Positions 41,271-54,215 of a stretch of DNA of 64,000 bases are shown piece by piece. A model generated the notes under the pieces. That model was given only the letters and a program-made list of their open reading frames with translations. It was not told where the DNA came from and ran no database searches. A program made the position numbers and the translations under genes. Source of the stretch: Nepenthes gracilis (lineage: Eukaryota; Streptophyta; Magnoliopsida; Caryophyllales; Nepenthaceae); contig BSYO01000004.1 in assembly GCA_033239525.1 (NCBI GenBank), positions 3,286,001 through 3,350,000 on the forward strand, written 5' to 3'. Every line of letters starts with the position of its first letter. Within the stretch, counting starts at the first letter, position 1.

Positions 41271-42243
41271 ACTTATCAGATATATTAAGACGTTTAAATA
41301 TATTTTAAGGTCAAATCAAATTATTCAAATAGAAAATGTCACTATTTCAAACCTTTACTACCGACAAAAAGGGGTTTTCAAATAAATTTTTCCATCGGGA
41401 GCTACCCAGAGTGTCCAATTTCTAAATCCAAATGTAATGACTATGACCTGATACGTACATGTAACTGTACGGCCTATACAAAGTTTTATATTCATTTTCA
41501 TACAATATACTGATATAAAAATTATATAAAGTTTAATAAATTTTTCTAACTTTCAGAAAAATATAAAACCCTCCAAAATTATAAAACCCATATCAGAACT
41601 CCCAAAATCAGTCATTGAATTATACATGCATGTACAGGATAAATAAAACAGGTGTTCAAAATACATGCATGTCAATAAAAATTTTAAGCGATGTCTAAAA
41701 TAAATCAGAAATTATATCAGACCAAAGAGAAATTTTACAGATACTTGCTTGGACTTTATACTTGTCAGATATATTAGGACGTTTGAATATATTTTAAAGT
41801 CAAATTAAATTATCCAAATAAAAAATGTTACTATTTCAAACCTTTCCTATCGGTGAAAAGGGATTTTTAAATTTTTCATCGGGAGTTAGCCAGAATGTCC
41901 AATTGCAAAATCTAAATATAGTGACTACAACCTGACACGTGTATATAACTATACGGCCTATACAAAGTTTTATATTTATTTTCATATAATATACTGATAT
42001 AAAAATTATACAAAGTCTAATAAATTTTTCTAACATTCAAAAAAATATAAAACCCTCCAAAATTATAAAACCTATATCAGACCCCCAAAATCAGTCATTG
42101 AATTACACATGCATGTACAGGATAAATAAAATGGTGTTCAAAATACATATATGTCAATAAAAATTTCAAGCGATGTCTAAAATAAATCAGAAATTATATC
42201 AGACCAAAGATGAGATTTACAAATACTTGCTTGGACTTCATAC
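41271..42243. repeat. 489-bp tandem duplication
   Basis: Copy 1 is 41271-41759 and copy 2 is 41760-42243. Shared words in the same order include CAGATATATTA, CTATTTCAAACCTTT, CATCGGGAG, ACGGCCTATACAAAGTTT, CCCTCCAAAATTATAAAACC, CAGTCATTGAATTA, GCGATGTCTAAAATAAATCA and TACTTGCTTGGACTT. They look about 90% alike by eye. A few bases of a third unit may follow. Confidence 0.88.
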
Positions 42244-45200
42244 TTTACAAATCTAAAGAAATGATATCTTGAAGTACCCGAACGACACCATTTCTCTCAC
42301 TGTTGGCGTGTCCTCTGGCAGCCACACCCATTTCTCTCTCCTCTACGCGACTTCTGCCGCACGCCGCTACCGCCCATGTCGTCTCCGATCACTGGTGACC
42401 ACCATCGCTGTTGACTTCGCCTCCCGTCCGGCCACCTCTTTCCCCGGTGAGCCTCTCTCTCCTCGCCGAGCGAAGCCCACGCATCACCCTCGTTCTCTCT
42501 CTCCTCTGCGCAGCTCCTCTACCACTGCTGCTGCTCGACATCGCCACGCAAGCCAGCTACCGGTGCGAATGGCCGTCACCGGCCTCCCCGGTGCCACCTC
42601 GCCGACGCCGATGCTGCTGATGCTGTCGACAACCATCGTCAGCTTCTTCGATGGTCTCACCTCTATGCCACTCAACCACCACCGGTCAAACTTTCAGCTA
42701 CCAACAACTACCGACATTGTGCCGTCCTCGTCGCACACCGTCGTGGCCGCTGCCGTTGCCGGCCGTCTCTTCCTTCATCTCCCTTCCACCTCCCTCTCTT
42801 TTTCGCGCCAAAACCCTCCCCCTTCTCTCCTGATCCTTATCCCTGCATTTTTTCATTTTTTTATTTTATTTTTTTGTTTTTTGTTTAATATATATATATA
42901 TATATTTATTTATTTATTGTAAATTTTCTTTTATTTTAAAATTCAAACCGATATTCAAGCAATAATACAGACGCATTTCGGGCGTCAACTCGACTGAACC
43001 AACTATCATTTTAAATTTTATAATATTTAATTAATTTTATTACGTTTAATTTATTTAAAATTATAATTAATATTAATTTAATCTGAATAAAAATTTAAAA
43101 TATTATATAAATTTTATGAACTATTTTTATAATTATAGGTTTTTTTTAAATAATTATGGACCGTATTTTTAAAGATTTTAAAATTGTTATTTACACAATA
43201 TTCAATAGTCCTTTATTATTATTATATTTTTATTATTATTTATTTCTTTAATGATTATCATATTATATAATATTTTATTATTTTAAAAGCATGATTTCCA
43301 TAAATGAAAGTTACATACTCAAAGCAATCACATGCTACTGAATTTAAGGTGGATTTGGAAGATGATGGCAAATAGCAGATTCGGAAGACTTGACTTTGTG
43401 TTTTTTTTTTTTTTTAAGGACACTTGGGATTTTTTTAATGCAAATTAAAATTTTGGAAATTAAATTATTACAGGTTAAGTTATCCATTAAATATAAAACT
43501 CGAGTTTATTGGCCTATGTGATGAAGTTTCTAACCTTCACATGCTATCTATTTATTATAAAAATAATAATTTAAAAATATCACTTATATATTTAAATAAC
43601 GTGAAATTTTATATATTTATATATGTTATTAAATTTATATAAAAATGAATTAATAAAATAAAATAAAATAAAGGGTTGCTATTTGACATCATTTTCTATT
43701 AGTATTAGATATTGCAATTGACTTTTTTATTTTATCTGTTATAAAAAAACCTCAATTTTTATTTTATAATATAAATATTTAATATAACAAATTAATTTTC
43801 TTTTATAATAATAATATTTTCAGATCTTGTGTTTTTTTAATTTCACTTTTTTATTTTTATATTGGTCAAATTTATTTTTAATCCTTATGAAAACTAAATT
43901 TTGATCCAAACGGCTAACATTTGGACTTATATATTGAATATATATAAATATAAGTTAAAATGACAAAATATTTTAGACCTTAATACTTTATTAGAATATC
44001 ACGCGATAATGAATTATAATAATTTTTGTAAAATTTTTATTTTGTAGTATAAATTTAATTTGATATGGAAGTGAAAGTTATGAATAAAATAAATAATTAG
44101 AAATAAAATAAAAAATAGAAAAATTATTAAGTTTATAACAATGAATAAAATTAATTATTTTAAATTATTTTAATTAATTGTATTAATCGAAACATTAGGC
44201 AATATTTCGATGCAATTTGTGCACTTGTTCGATGGATTTCGGAGAGCTATGATACAGAGGCATATAAGAGCACCTCCCACTATTTATAATTAATATTTTT
44301 TATAAAATTAAAAAATTATTATTAATAAAATTTTAAAATGATAATAGTTTTATTTTTATTATTTTCTATAGTAATAAAAATTTATTTTATTTTTTTAGTA
44401 AAATATGAGACGTTAGATCACCAAATGGGCATTATGTGGTATATTTTCACACATTTAAAAATTAGTAAAAGTACATGCCTATTTTTTTTTTTGGGAAAAA
44501 AGAAAGGAAAATGAAAATAATTGTACTATAAACAGTGGTTTTATTAATAATAAAAAAAGAAAGAAAAAATATGTAAAAGATTTTATACTCTATTTTATTT
44601 TAATTTGAATTCTATCATATATAAGAATTTTAGCCATATTTATGATATTTTAAATTATATGATATATTTGAATTAAAAATATAAAAAATGAAAGTGAAGG
44701 ATTTTACATTTGATAAAATGCCAAAGAAATAGAAATATATTACTCACACACAATAAATATATTTTAAATAATATATATTTATTTTGTATTATTCACATTA
44801 TAAGATAATCTTAAAAAAAATCTAAAAATAATTATTACTATAACGTTATAAAAAAATGAAATAAAAAATGTATAGATTTTCTAAACATACAATCAAATGA
44901 CGTCGATTTAATGCCAAAACGAAAGGGGAGGAAGAGTACAAAAAGTCTAAACGTACTTTAGCCAGTCCCCACCGCAACGTTTAATGGTGGAAATAAAGCA
45001 GATGAGACGTGTGATTGCACGGGATAATTTTAATGGAAAATGTATGGTTTATGGATTATGATCATGATTTTACTGTTGATTATTGTGTTTTAGGATTTGT
45101 TTAATGTATAATCTTCACAATAAAATTGAAAACATCTAAAATTGTTTATTTATTATGATGATTTTCATGCAACAATAATCAAAGCTAATTTGTACAATGG

Positions 45201-45873
45201 GAGGAAAAATATAGAAAAAAGAAATCCCCATCGAATGCAGAATTAATTGGGCATTAAATTCTTTGCAGAGGATTCTTCCAGGAGCAATGCCCCTCGATTG
45301 AGTTAGCTGAAAAACTTTAATCTTTCCTTAAATTATGGTCACTTTCACTACAAATTTGGCGCAGAGTTTAATTTTTCATTAATTCTTTTCTCCTTTTCTG
45401 TTTCCTTTCGGTTTGTATTTTTATCAATTGCCACCAAATACTTTCACTGAAATCCACAAACTTATCCATATCACAGAAACGCTTAGGTTACTGGAACATA
45501 TCTGTCTGGTTTTCTCCGTTGTTCTAAGCTGTTTTGTAATTGATTGTACGCAACATTTTTTTAAGAATGAAGATAAGTTTCATGTGTTCATGAATTATGA
45601 ATATTCCTAGTCGTTTGTATTGTTTCATTATTTAATTCCATCTCTGCCTTTGTTCGTTAAGATCTGCTTGGGGGTTTATTTTGTTCTTTTATTCTTTTGT
45701 TTATCCGCCTTTCGCTTCCCCTTGCTGTGTCTCCGCGTTCATGCTTCGTTCAGTTGGTGGGTCTATTTTTCCGGCGGTTTTTGTGTGAGAGCTCGTTGAA
45801 TTCGGGGTTTTAGAAGACGTTGGTATCTAGGGTTTTGTTTTTGGTTTCTTTTTTTCAATTTTCTGGTGAGAAA

Positions 45874-48800
45874 ATGGGCTGCTTTTCATGCTTGGTTCCC
45901 CATAAAAAGGTTATCAAGATTGAAGACTCTGCTCGCGCTCGATCTGCTTCTGGCTCTTCAGGTTTTGTTTTCTCTCTCTCACTTCAACTGATATTTTTGT
46001 CACTCACAATCCTGATAAAATCTGAACAAATGAATAGTTTCTGAATTTTATAACTCTTGAATGTATGATGTTGCGATTTACGTTATGCTATAAATTTCGT
46101 TCAGAACCCTTACTTTCCAATGCTATAATGTCTCGATATGCTTAATGGTTGTTCATAATTTGCTCGATTTGTGCAGTAGAGAGGAGGGGAAAGCAGAGTT
46201 TGGGGGATAATGGTCAGAGAAATCCTTAGATTTTTACTTCGTTAGCTGGCAGGACTTGTTTTTTTCCCCCTATTTTATGGTGTTGATGTTTGACAAACAG
46301 TGAATTTGATGGAAGAAAATAAAGATGGATGTGGCAGCTCGGTAAATGCAAGAGCCAATGACAGGATTACTCCGACGAAGAGTCCTGCTAAAAGTTTCAC
46401 TTATCGCGAACTTTGTATCGCGACGGGAATGTTTAATAGTGCTAATAAGATCGGTGAAGGTGGCTTTGGAAAGGTTTACCGAGGACGGCTTGAAACAGGG
46501 GAGGTAACATGTTTTAGAGTTCCGAGGACGGCATTAATTTTTCTTCTTATGGGCTTCTTTTAAATGTTTAGAGTACTTGATATCCATTGCGCAATGTTTT
46601 TATTGCCAGATTCTTCTATTATTATACATTTTAGGCAATTAATATATTCAGAATAAGTTCATTAATCTTGATACATGCTTATTGGCAGATTGTTGCAATC
46701 AAACAATTAAACCATGAGGGCATTCAGGGGAGTCAGGAATTTATCATCGAGGTTCTCATGCTAAGCCTTTTACACCACCCAAATCTTATGAGCTTAATTG
46801 GCTACTGCACTGATGGCGATGAAAGGCTATTGGTTTATGAGTACATGCCCGAGGGTAGTCTGGAAGATCATTTATTTGGTAAGTAGTTTGGGAATTATAC
46901 ATGGCAGAGTATTGACGTGAAAACGTAACCCACAAAAATTGAAACAAAAACTTTGCATGAACATGTAATCAATAAGTGGAAATGTGACTATTGGTGCTTC
47001 TTTGGAAACAAAATGGATAAGATTATATTTTTGAACTGTGAAAGGAGTCATTTAATCTTCGTGTCCCTGACTGTGTATTTGATCATAGAAATTGAGAACT
47101 ATATCGGGAAATTTTGAAGATGTTCATAAATTATCAAGCAGGGGAGACGAGAAGAAGCACCACATGAGAAGTGCAGTCTCAAGAATGTGATGCCTCTTGC
47201 TTCCATACTATTAGACTCCTAGTTTAGTATTGTCTTGCATCAGTTGGAACTTTTAGGTGTGCATAATCTATGCCCTAATCATCGAAAGATGTGCTGATGA
47301 ATAATTACATAATTGGAATGTGTACAAACATTGGTATCAAAAAGATTATCTGGATCTGTGCTAGTTTTCCAGGAATATTTTACTTCCTGAATTACATTGA
47401 AGGAAAAGCATCACATAGGGAAAGTTAACGACTATGTTCTTTACATGTGTTGCATTTTCATGATGTTTCTTCCAATAGGCTATGAAAAGATATTGCATTA
47501 GATTTTATGAGATTCTAGTCCTAGATCAATATTGAGTAATCTTGTGTTGGGTTAATATTTTGTCATTCTAGTGCTGAAATGAAGCTTTATGTGTGCTGTT
47601 TATGTTGCCATGTTTAGTGTTATTATTATTATTTTTGTGTGTGCGTTTACTACATGTTTAGTGTTCTAGACCAATGCCATTGGAGGAACTGAAAGAAATG
47701 CTCCTCCTCTGCATATGTGAATAAGATTTTGCATTTCATTAATTGGTCATCGGTGATTGTATAGAGCTGTAATTTGGAACAAAGTGATGTGCTCTGTAAC
47801 TTGCAAAAAATTATGCAACTTGGAAAAGTAATATCATGACATTGACTTATTAAGTTGTATTAGATGTACATTGATCACTAGTCAATGACTAGGAAATGCA
47901 ATTTCTGTCTGCCGAGACAGATTCTGATCTAGCATGATGTAGTTGCTGCAAATTTTTGCAAGGGAAATGCTAAAAGATCATATGAGGAAATAGATCAGTT
48001 TTTAACGTGTAACATATTATTAAATTGGTCTTTTACGCTTTGGTTACATGTAAGAATAGTATTGTACGATAATTTCTGATATGAAATTGTGAGTTTTACT
48101 ACACACGGTAATTGTTGGCACATTTAAGATTAGGATGAAATATATCTATGGATATAACTAAGACTCAGATTATTGAAGAGAAGACAACATTACCGCATTT
48201 TTTTTTTCTTTGCACTTTTTTGTTGTAAGCATGAGATGCAACACGTATAGAATAAGATGAACAAAGATGTTTAACATGGTATAGAGATTTTGAATTCTAT
48301 ACTAATTAGTACTCGTTTGAGAGTATGATAGGCTAACAAGATCTATAAGGGAAATATGTGATCTTAGGGATGTGCATTAAAGATAAGAGACAAGATTATT
48401 ACCATATATTGAAGGGTTTATAGCTGGGAGAGTTGGGGCTTAATGTTCACGTTATTGCTATTGTTGTGGTTGTTGCTGATGGTTGTTGTGATAAACGATT
48501 TCATTCAGATCTCCAAAGAATTTTGATATCTTCCATGCTACCTCTCAATTCTTACTGATCCATGCAGTGAATTGAAATGAAACAGAGCTCTTCTGTGATG
48601 CCAACATAACAACCTTGATAAAGGGCTTGAATTTTTTTTATTTGGGATACAATATTGGTATGTCAAAATGATGTTTTTTCGACATACATATTGTACATGA
48701 GTAGTGTCACGAAGAAAGAGGCAATGCATAACCAAGGTTAGCATGAGAGTTGTTATGAGAGATAAGATTATAGGTTGAAATTGAGCTGAATTAGATGTAA

Positions 48801-51732
48801 GTCGTTGCCAATGATCATATCTGGAAGCCAAATCAATGTCTGTGAAGCGTCAATATATGATGAGCTCTCCTTCTCTCATTTCTTCTTTTGGCTGAAATGT
48901 GGGTCAATAGATATAAATACCATGGAAATCTCCTCTTACGCTGTATCTTCTTGGAGAATATAGATTAGTCTTCTTCGATCTAAGAATAATAATAAAAAAC
49001 ATATTTATTTCTTTTTGTGAGATGTATTTGATAAGATTTGGCAATGGGAGACGTAAGAGCTTTGATGCAAATCAAAATTAAAGAAGTAGAAGGTCATATA
49101 AGAGTTTGAGGACACTATCATGCATGATGATCTTGCACATTTAAAATTATCTTAAAGTGCGGCCTACAATAGAACTCGATAAAATCGAAGATATATAAAT
49201 GTAGGAGGATCCATTTGGAAATAAGAACCTTCTTTTGACATCTCTTTGTCTACGAAGAATTCTCCATGTAAAAATATAGGGATTAAAGGGCTGATCTTTG
49301 AATAGTAAAAATGTGGGGCTAATATTTTTACATTTTTACAATAAATATTTAGCTAACCCCTGTAATTAATCCCCTGAAATAGGAAAAGGCTGTGTCCTTT
49401 TCATATATTTTCATCGTTCTGAACTTTTTGCTGGGCATTCTCTGTAGCATTTTTGCAAAAGAAGGCACTTATAACATGATCATACTTTAGAAGACAAAAA
49501 CTGAAAATGTCTTGGCTAAATGCAAGTTGCTTTTAGTGAACTTTACTGCCGTAGCAATGATGATGTTGCTTCTTTTTTCAGATTTGAGACCCAACAAGTT
49601 TCCTCTAGATTGGAACACGCGATTGAAAATTGCTGTCGGCACTGCAAAAGGCCTAGAGTATCTTCACTGCAGAGCCAATCCACCTGTTATCTTTCGAGAC
49701 TTGAAGCCTGCAAATATATTGCTGGGCAACGATTTTCATCCCAAACTATCAGACTTTGGCCTTGCCAAATTGGGACCTGTTGGTGACAAAACTCATGTTT
49801 CAACACGAGTAATGGGAACTTATGGATATTGTGCCCCGGAATACGCGATGAGTGGAAAACTGACACTCAAATCAGATGTCTACAGTTTGGGTGTTGTTTT
49901 GTTGGAGCTGATCACCGGACGGAGGGCTTTGGACACTAACCGGCCACGAGCAGAACAGAATCTGGTTAATTGGGTGAGCTGCCTTATTCATTACATATTT
50001 AATCTCTGCACAACTATCCTCAGCTTATTGAACTTGAATAAGTAGTTAGCTCTCTATCATGTATGACTGAATTCCTCGAGGTGAGAATTTTATAATAGCA
50101 ACTTAGATAATTAGAATTTTGATAACACATTAAATTGTATTGAACCTATTTTATAATCTTAGATATCCAAGTTGCCAGAGTGAAATTCTTATTGTTGGTA
50201 TTATGGAAAGACTTTAACTGCATCTGAATTCCTCGTAGCTAAATGTCTGTTGAACCCAAATTTGAACAGATTTGAACCTTGATCCTCTTTATTTTACTTC
50301 CTATTGCCTCAAATCACTACCATACATGATGTATAAAACTATGATTAAATTCAAGGATGGCCGAGTAGTTGGCTCTTACGCATAAAAACTTCTCAATTTC
50401 AGTTCATATTGAAGAACATCAATATCACCAAAGCCTTAAATTCTACTTGTTGATGATATATATGAATTCTGTTTGGTTAATCTTTTTAATCCAAGGAAAT
50501 ATCTTGTGAAGTTGGAAGGGCTGTCAAATTCTTTCTTCCACCTCGTTTCAAGTGTTCTTTAGGTTAGCCATTCCACTCCTATTGTCTTTTTTTTTTAACC
50601 TCAATCATGCATCTCTTCACTAATGCTCTATCTAATTTTCCTTTTTCAAGAACACACTAGTTTGTTGGTTTATCTATTGTTGTTAAATTTCTCATCCACT
50701 TTAATATATTCTCATTTCAAGTTCACTTATCATTTACATGAAAGAGAAATTTTCGATGGCCAACATTATGACATATATGATGCTTGTCTTATATATACTC
50801 CACATACTCGGGCTTTGTTTAGACTGTTAGAATATTTATTGTTAATGTTGGTTGTCGAAAATTGAGTCGCTTTTGTTTGTTGTTACTACTGATGTGAAAT
50901 ATAAAAATAATATTTGGTTATAGTGTTGTTAAAAGTTATTGTAAAATGTTATATAACCAATAAAAAACTCTTATTTTGTTTGATACATTTATTTGTTTCT
51001 CATTTTTCAAAAAGGGTAGGAATAAGAACTTCCAAAACGATCAATAAGTATGCTAACAAATGGTACAACTACCAACAGTGGATACCTCACCATGTCTGTG
51101 AGAGAAAAGGTACAGACAACAAACACATTGAATTTAGTGTCTCAATATTTGAAAATTGTTTGGTGAGAGAGAAACTGAGTGTTGAATGACGATAAATTAA
51201 TAAGGTTGTTTTGGTCATTTCCCAAGTACAGAAGCAAAAGCCATGAAAATTTCATATTTGTGGTCTTTGGAAGGTGATATTGCTAATATTCCAACAGCAG
51301 CATATCTTTATAACCAAACGAGCTTTAGATTGTTTTGGCTGTTGAAGAAAGCCAACAGCCAAACCCTTTCCTTGATAGTCCAACCAATCAAGCTGTAAAT
51401 CTATTTTCTGCTTATATTTCAGTCACTTCATATGTTCTTCTCTCTTATCGTGTCTATAGTTTCACTTAAACTTCAAGGATCGGAGGAAGTTTGTCCAGTT
51501 GGCTGATCCGTTCATGCAAGGTCGGTTTCCATCACGCAGTCTCAATCAAGCTATTGCCATAGCAGCAATGTGTCTCCAGGAGCAGCCCTTGCATCGGCCT
51601 CTCATAAGCGATGTCCTCGTGGCACTCGAATACGTTGCTTCCCAGCCTTGCAGCAACCCAGAAACCCGTGGTTCCAAAACCCACAGCCCTTCTCAGCCAT
51701 CTCCTTCGAGACGTGATAGAAGCAGATACTAG
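45874..51732 (+). CDS. PBS1-like receptor-like cytoplasmic kinase (RLCK VII, PBL21/22 type), six exons
   Basis: Ser/Thr kinase that relays signals from surface receptors. Exons: 45874-45961, 46177-46212 (36 nt), 46301-46503, 46689-46878, 49582-49973, 51460-51732. They total 1,182 nt and 393 residues, in phase with GT/AG borders. MGC at the start predicts N-myristoylation (Gly2) and palmitoylation (Cys3), hence plasma-membrane attachment. P-loop GEGGFGKV at 93-100, VAIK lysine 114, catalytic loop FRDLKPAN at 210-217, DFG 230-232, [10 protein letters not shown] at 251-260. The usual Y-R-D of this subfamily is F-R-D here, a mild change that keeps the Asp. The block opening exon 6 ([11 protein letters not shown]) differs from the family's usual WARP.FKDRRKF, so that acceptor (AG at 51458-51459) is the least certain. 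Intron 4 is 2.7 kb. A poly(A) signal AATAAA lies at 51843. Confidence 0.93.
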
Positions 51733-52101
51733 ACACACCCAGCTGTACAGTGAGGGTTAATCTCAAGAGGAAGGGGGCTCACGCTCGGTTCTCGCTTGGC
51801 TGTTTATATTGTAAGAGAAGCTACTTACTCTTTATTAAATTGAATAAAATTTTCATTCCAAACTAAGACACACATATTGATGTTTCATTTGAAAAACCTT
51901 AGAATTCGGATCTGATTGTCGTGCTATAAGAAGAAAAAATTGGGGACTAATAAATCTTTTTATATTGGCCTGTTTTGCTCGTTTTGACTGATTAGTTTAT
52001 TTCATCATACTAGTTTCTACTCCATCTTCCCAGTTTTTATGTGCCAGGTAACTTTGTTACAAAAAGCAGTGTTAGGGTGACATTATCAAGTGACTTGTCG
52101 T

Positions 52102-52355
52102 CCATAAATGAAAATATTAGTAACATTATCTATCCCAACCGTATTGGTATTGAGTAATATATATCGGTATTAAATATATTGGAAGAAACAAAATTTTAAA
52201 AACTATAAAGTAATAAGACTATATCGATCAATGTTTTGAATATCAACTGATATATCGTCAATATAGTAATATATTGAGATAATATCGTAGCATCGAATAA
52301 TATTGTTATTACGGACCCAATACCGATACACATTAGCCAATATTTTCATCAATGG
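52102..52355 (-). mobile_element. MITE-like copy 3 of the GATACC/ATCGAT repeat, with terminal inverted repeats
   Basis: The left end CCATAAATGAAAATATTAG and the right end CCAATATTTTCATCAATGG are inverted copies of ~19 bases with three differences. The inside matches copy 2 (22566-22775) in reverse complement. The target duplication is unclear. It lies ~370 bases past the kinase stop. Confidence 0.5.
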
Positions 52356-53179
52356 TATCCTCTCATTCATCCTTACACACTAGCACACACGGGCAGATAG
52401 ACGAATAGATGAATGTCACGTTATCTGATGACATCTATAAATATTTCTCTTGTTTAAATTATTTCGGGTGTCTATTCTAATCTTCCTTTTCTATGATCTC
52501 ATTGGGAATAACAGGACAACTATTCATACATGTAGATTTATATTTCATTTTTCTATTTGATTTCCCTTAAATTTAACTCCTTTTTCTTCCATAAATGCTT
52601 GCAGGTATGTGGAGAGAAGGTTAAAAGTCTGAATCTCTGTACAGCGAATAGGTATATATACATGATTTCTGTGATCTGGGTAGGATACGACTGTTGAGCT
52701 GCTGATGCTGTTGGTTGCTTTGATTACTTGTTTATGATTGTTCTTGCCGTAAAGTTGAAGGTCTGTTTTGCATTGGTGAGAGATTTTCCACTGTCTATTT
52801 TGCTCTTAGATTGCAGGGACGACAGGAAGAAAGAAGCTCAAGCTCATTCACGGTTGCTTTTAGCCATTCTGCTGTATTTATAGTTATAAAGTTTCAAATG
52901 TTTCACCAATTATTTAATTTGGATCTTATATTAGAAATTTGGGTTTATTAATTAAGCCTGGTTTGAAGATTAAATGGCCGAAAAATTATGAAGAATATCT
53001 TATTTATTTTCTTGATATAAGAAAATATATGTTTGTGATTTTTTATGAAGATGTTTTTTGAAGAAAAAATATTTATATATATGATATTAGATATTTCATT
53101 TTTTAATTTATGTATAAAGTTTTTCTTTTTTTCTAAAAGGATTATCGTGTTATTTAATAAATAGGAATCAAATTAGATG

Positions 53180-53640
53180 TTATTCAAAGAGATTAGGGTT
53201 GCAAGCGGTCGCAGAAATGTCGACGTTGGACATATTGTCGGAAGGAGAATGGTGCAATTCCATATCTCTGATACCATGTAAGAAAAGATAGAAGATTTGA
53301 AGAATCGAAGCTACAAGAAGAAGATGACGAGAAGCAAAATCGAAAAAGGAAAATGGCAGCAAAGCTGCCGTTTCATTAATGCTCTATGGAGCGTAATCAA
53401 TCACTGCATGACGCACAATGCTCGAGGGGTGAAGTTTTTATTTACAAAGCTTGCCTAAATTAAATACAAAACGGGCCGAAAAATAATCCTAAAATAAATA
53501 AAATAATCTTAAATATAAAATACATAATATATGACAATATGAAAATACAAGATACAAAATATACTAAAATGTGAAAATATAAGATCACGTATTTTCTAAT
53601 AAAATTAGATGGAATATGAAATTGTGCTTATTTTTGTAAT
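53180..53640 (-). mobile_element. Truncated Copia-type retrotransposon end (LTR, primer site, gag start)
   Basis: On the minus strand an LTR-like sequence ends ...CTTACA, followed at once by TGGTATCAGAG. That is the standard initiator-Met tRNA primer-binding site of plant Copia elements (plus-strand CTCTGATACCA near 53268-53278). Forty bases on, a short frame starts MSNVDISATACNPNLFE and is cut off at about 53180. The LTR runs right from ~53277; its outer end, somewhere near 53640, is not defined. The element is a fragment and cannot move. Confidence 0.6.
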
Positions 53641-54215
53641 ATTTTTCACACTTTGATTTTGTTTTATCTATTTTTTTTTTCTATTTATAAGATTTTTTAG
53701 ATTGTATGATATAAGAGTCTCATATGCTGTTCTATTTTTTTATGAAAAAATATCGGGCATCTTGCGGTTGATACAGGTGCTTGATTTTTCCCTTTTGCAT
53801 AATCGTTTGGACTTATGGTATTTTGCAGAAAAAACAAATAAAAATATTTTTATATATTTAAATTACATAAAAAAAATTACAAGTAAAAATATAATAAAAT
53901 TATATAATAAAATATTTATATTTAAAAAATATTTTTTCTTTTATTTTTATTTTTGTATTATTTTATTTCCTACAAATTTTATCAAATCTAAATGAATTCT
54001 AAATATCATAAAGAGATTGTAATGGCCATTGCATTAACGTATTGGGGATAATATTTATTTGTTTTTAGCTTATTTTTTAGAGAAAAAAATTAAATGCATA
54101 TTTAATTATTTTTTAGTGGTAATTTAGATTAATATTATCTTGTCTATTCGTAATTAAAATTAGACCAATTTTACTAATGTTTTGATTTATAAGACTTATT
54201 GGAACTCGAGATATT

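Larger units (their letters stand above)
40117..43000. repeat. Possible degenerate LTR-retroelement-derived region
   Basis: Begins TTGTCACGAACCC, close to the TGTCACGACCC start common in plant gypsy-type LTRs. It continues AT-rich, carries a 489-bp tandem duplication (41271-42243), and then switches abruptly to a GC- and CT-rich stretch (42280-42850). Such a stretch is often seen inside non-coding LTR sequence. No protein domain, partner LTR or target duplication was found, so this is a weak call. Confidence 0.3.
33793..45873. other. Twelve-kb AT-rich intergenic region
   Basis: 33793-34100 is the promoter side of the TANGO2 gene (CT runs at ~33885-33945). From 34100 to 41200 the DNA is strongly AT-rich, with worn repeats at 35.8-36.35, 37.7-37.95 and 38.5-38.9 kb. 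40.1-43.0 kb holds tandem and retroelement-like sequence. 43.0-45.2 kb is AT-rich with nothing recognised. 45.6-45.87 kb is the presumed promoter and leader of the kinase gene. No gene is supported. Confidence 0.6.

Noticed and set aside
42269..42922. 217-codon open frame in the GC-rich island
   Set aside because: Low-complexity Ser/Pro/Thr composition, ends in a run of TA repeats, and no known domain. It follows directly from the 489-bp repeats, so it is more likely repeat DNA.
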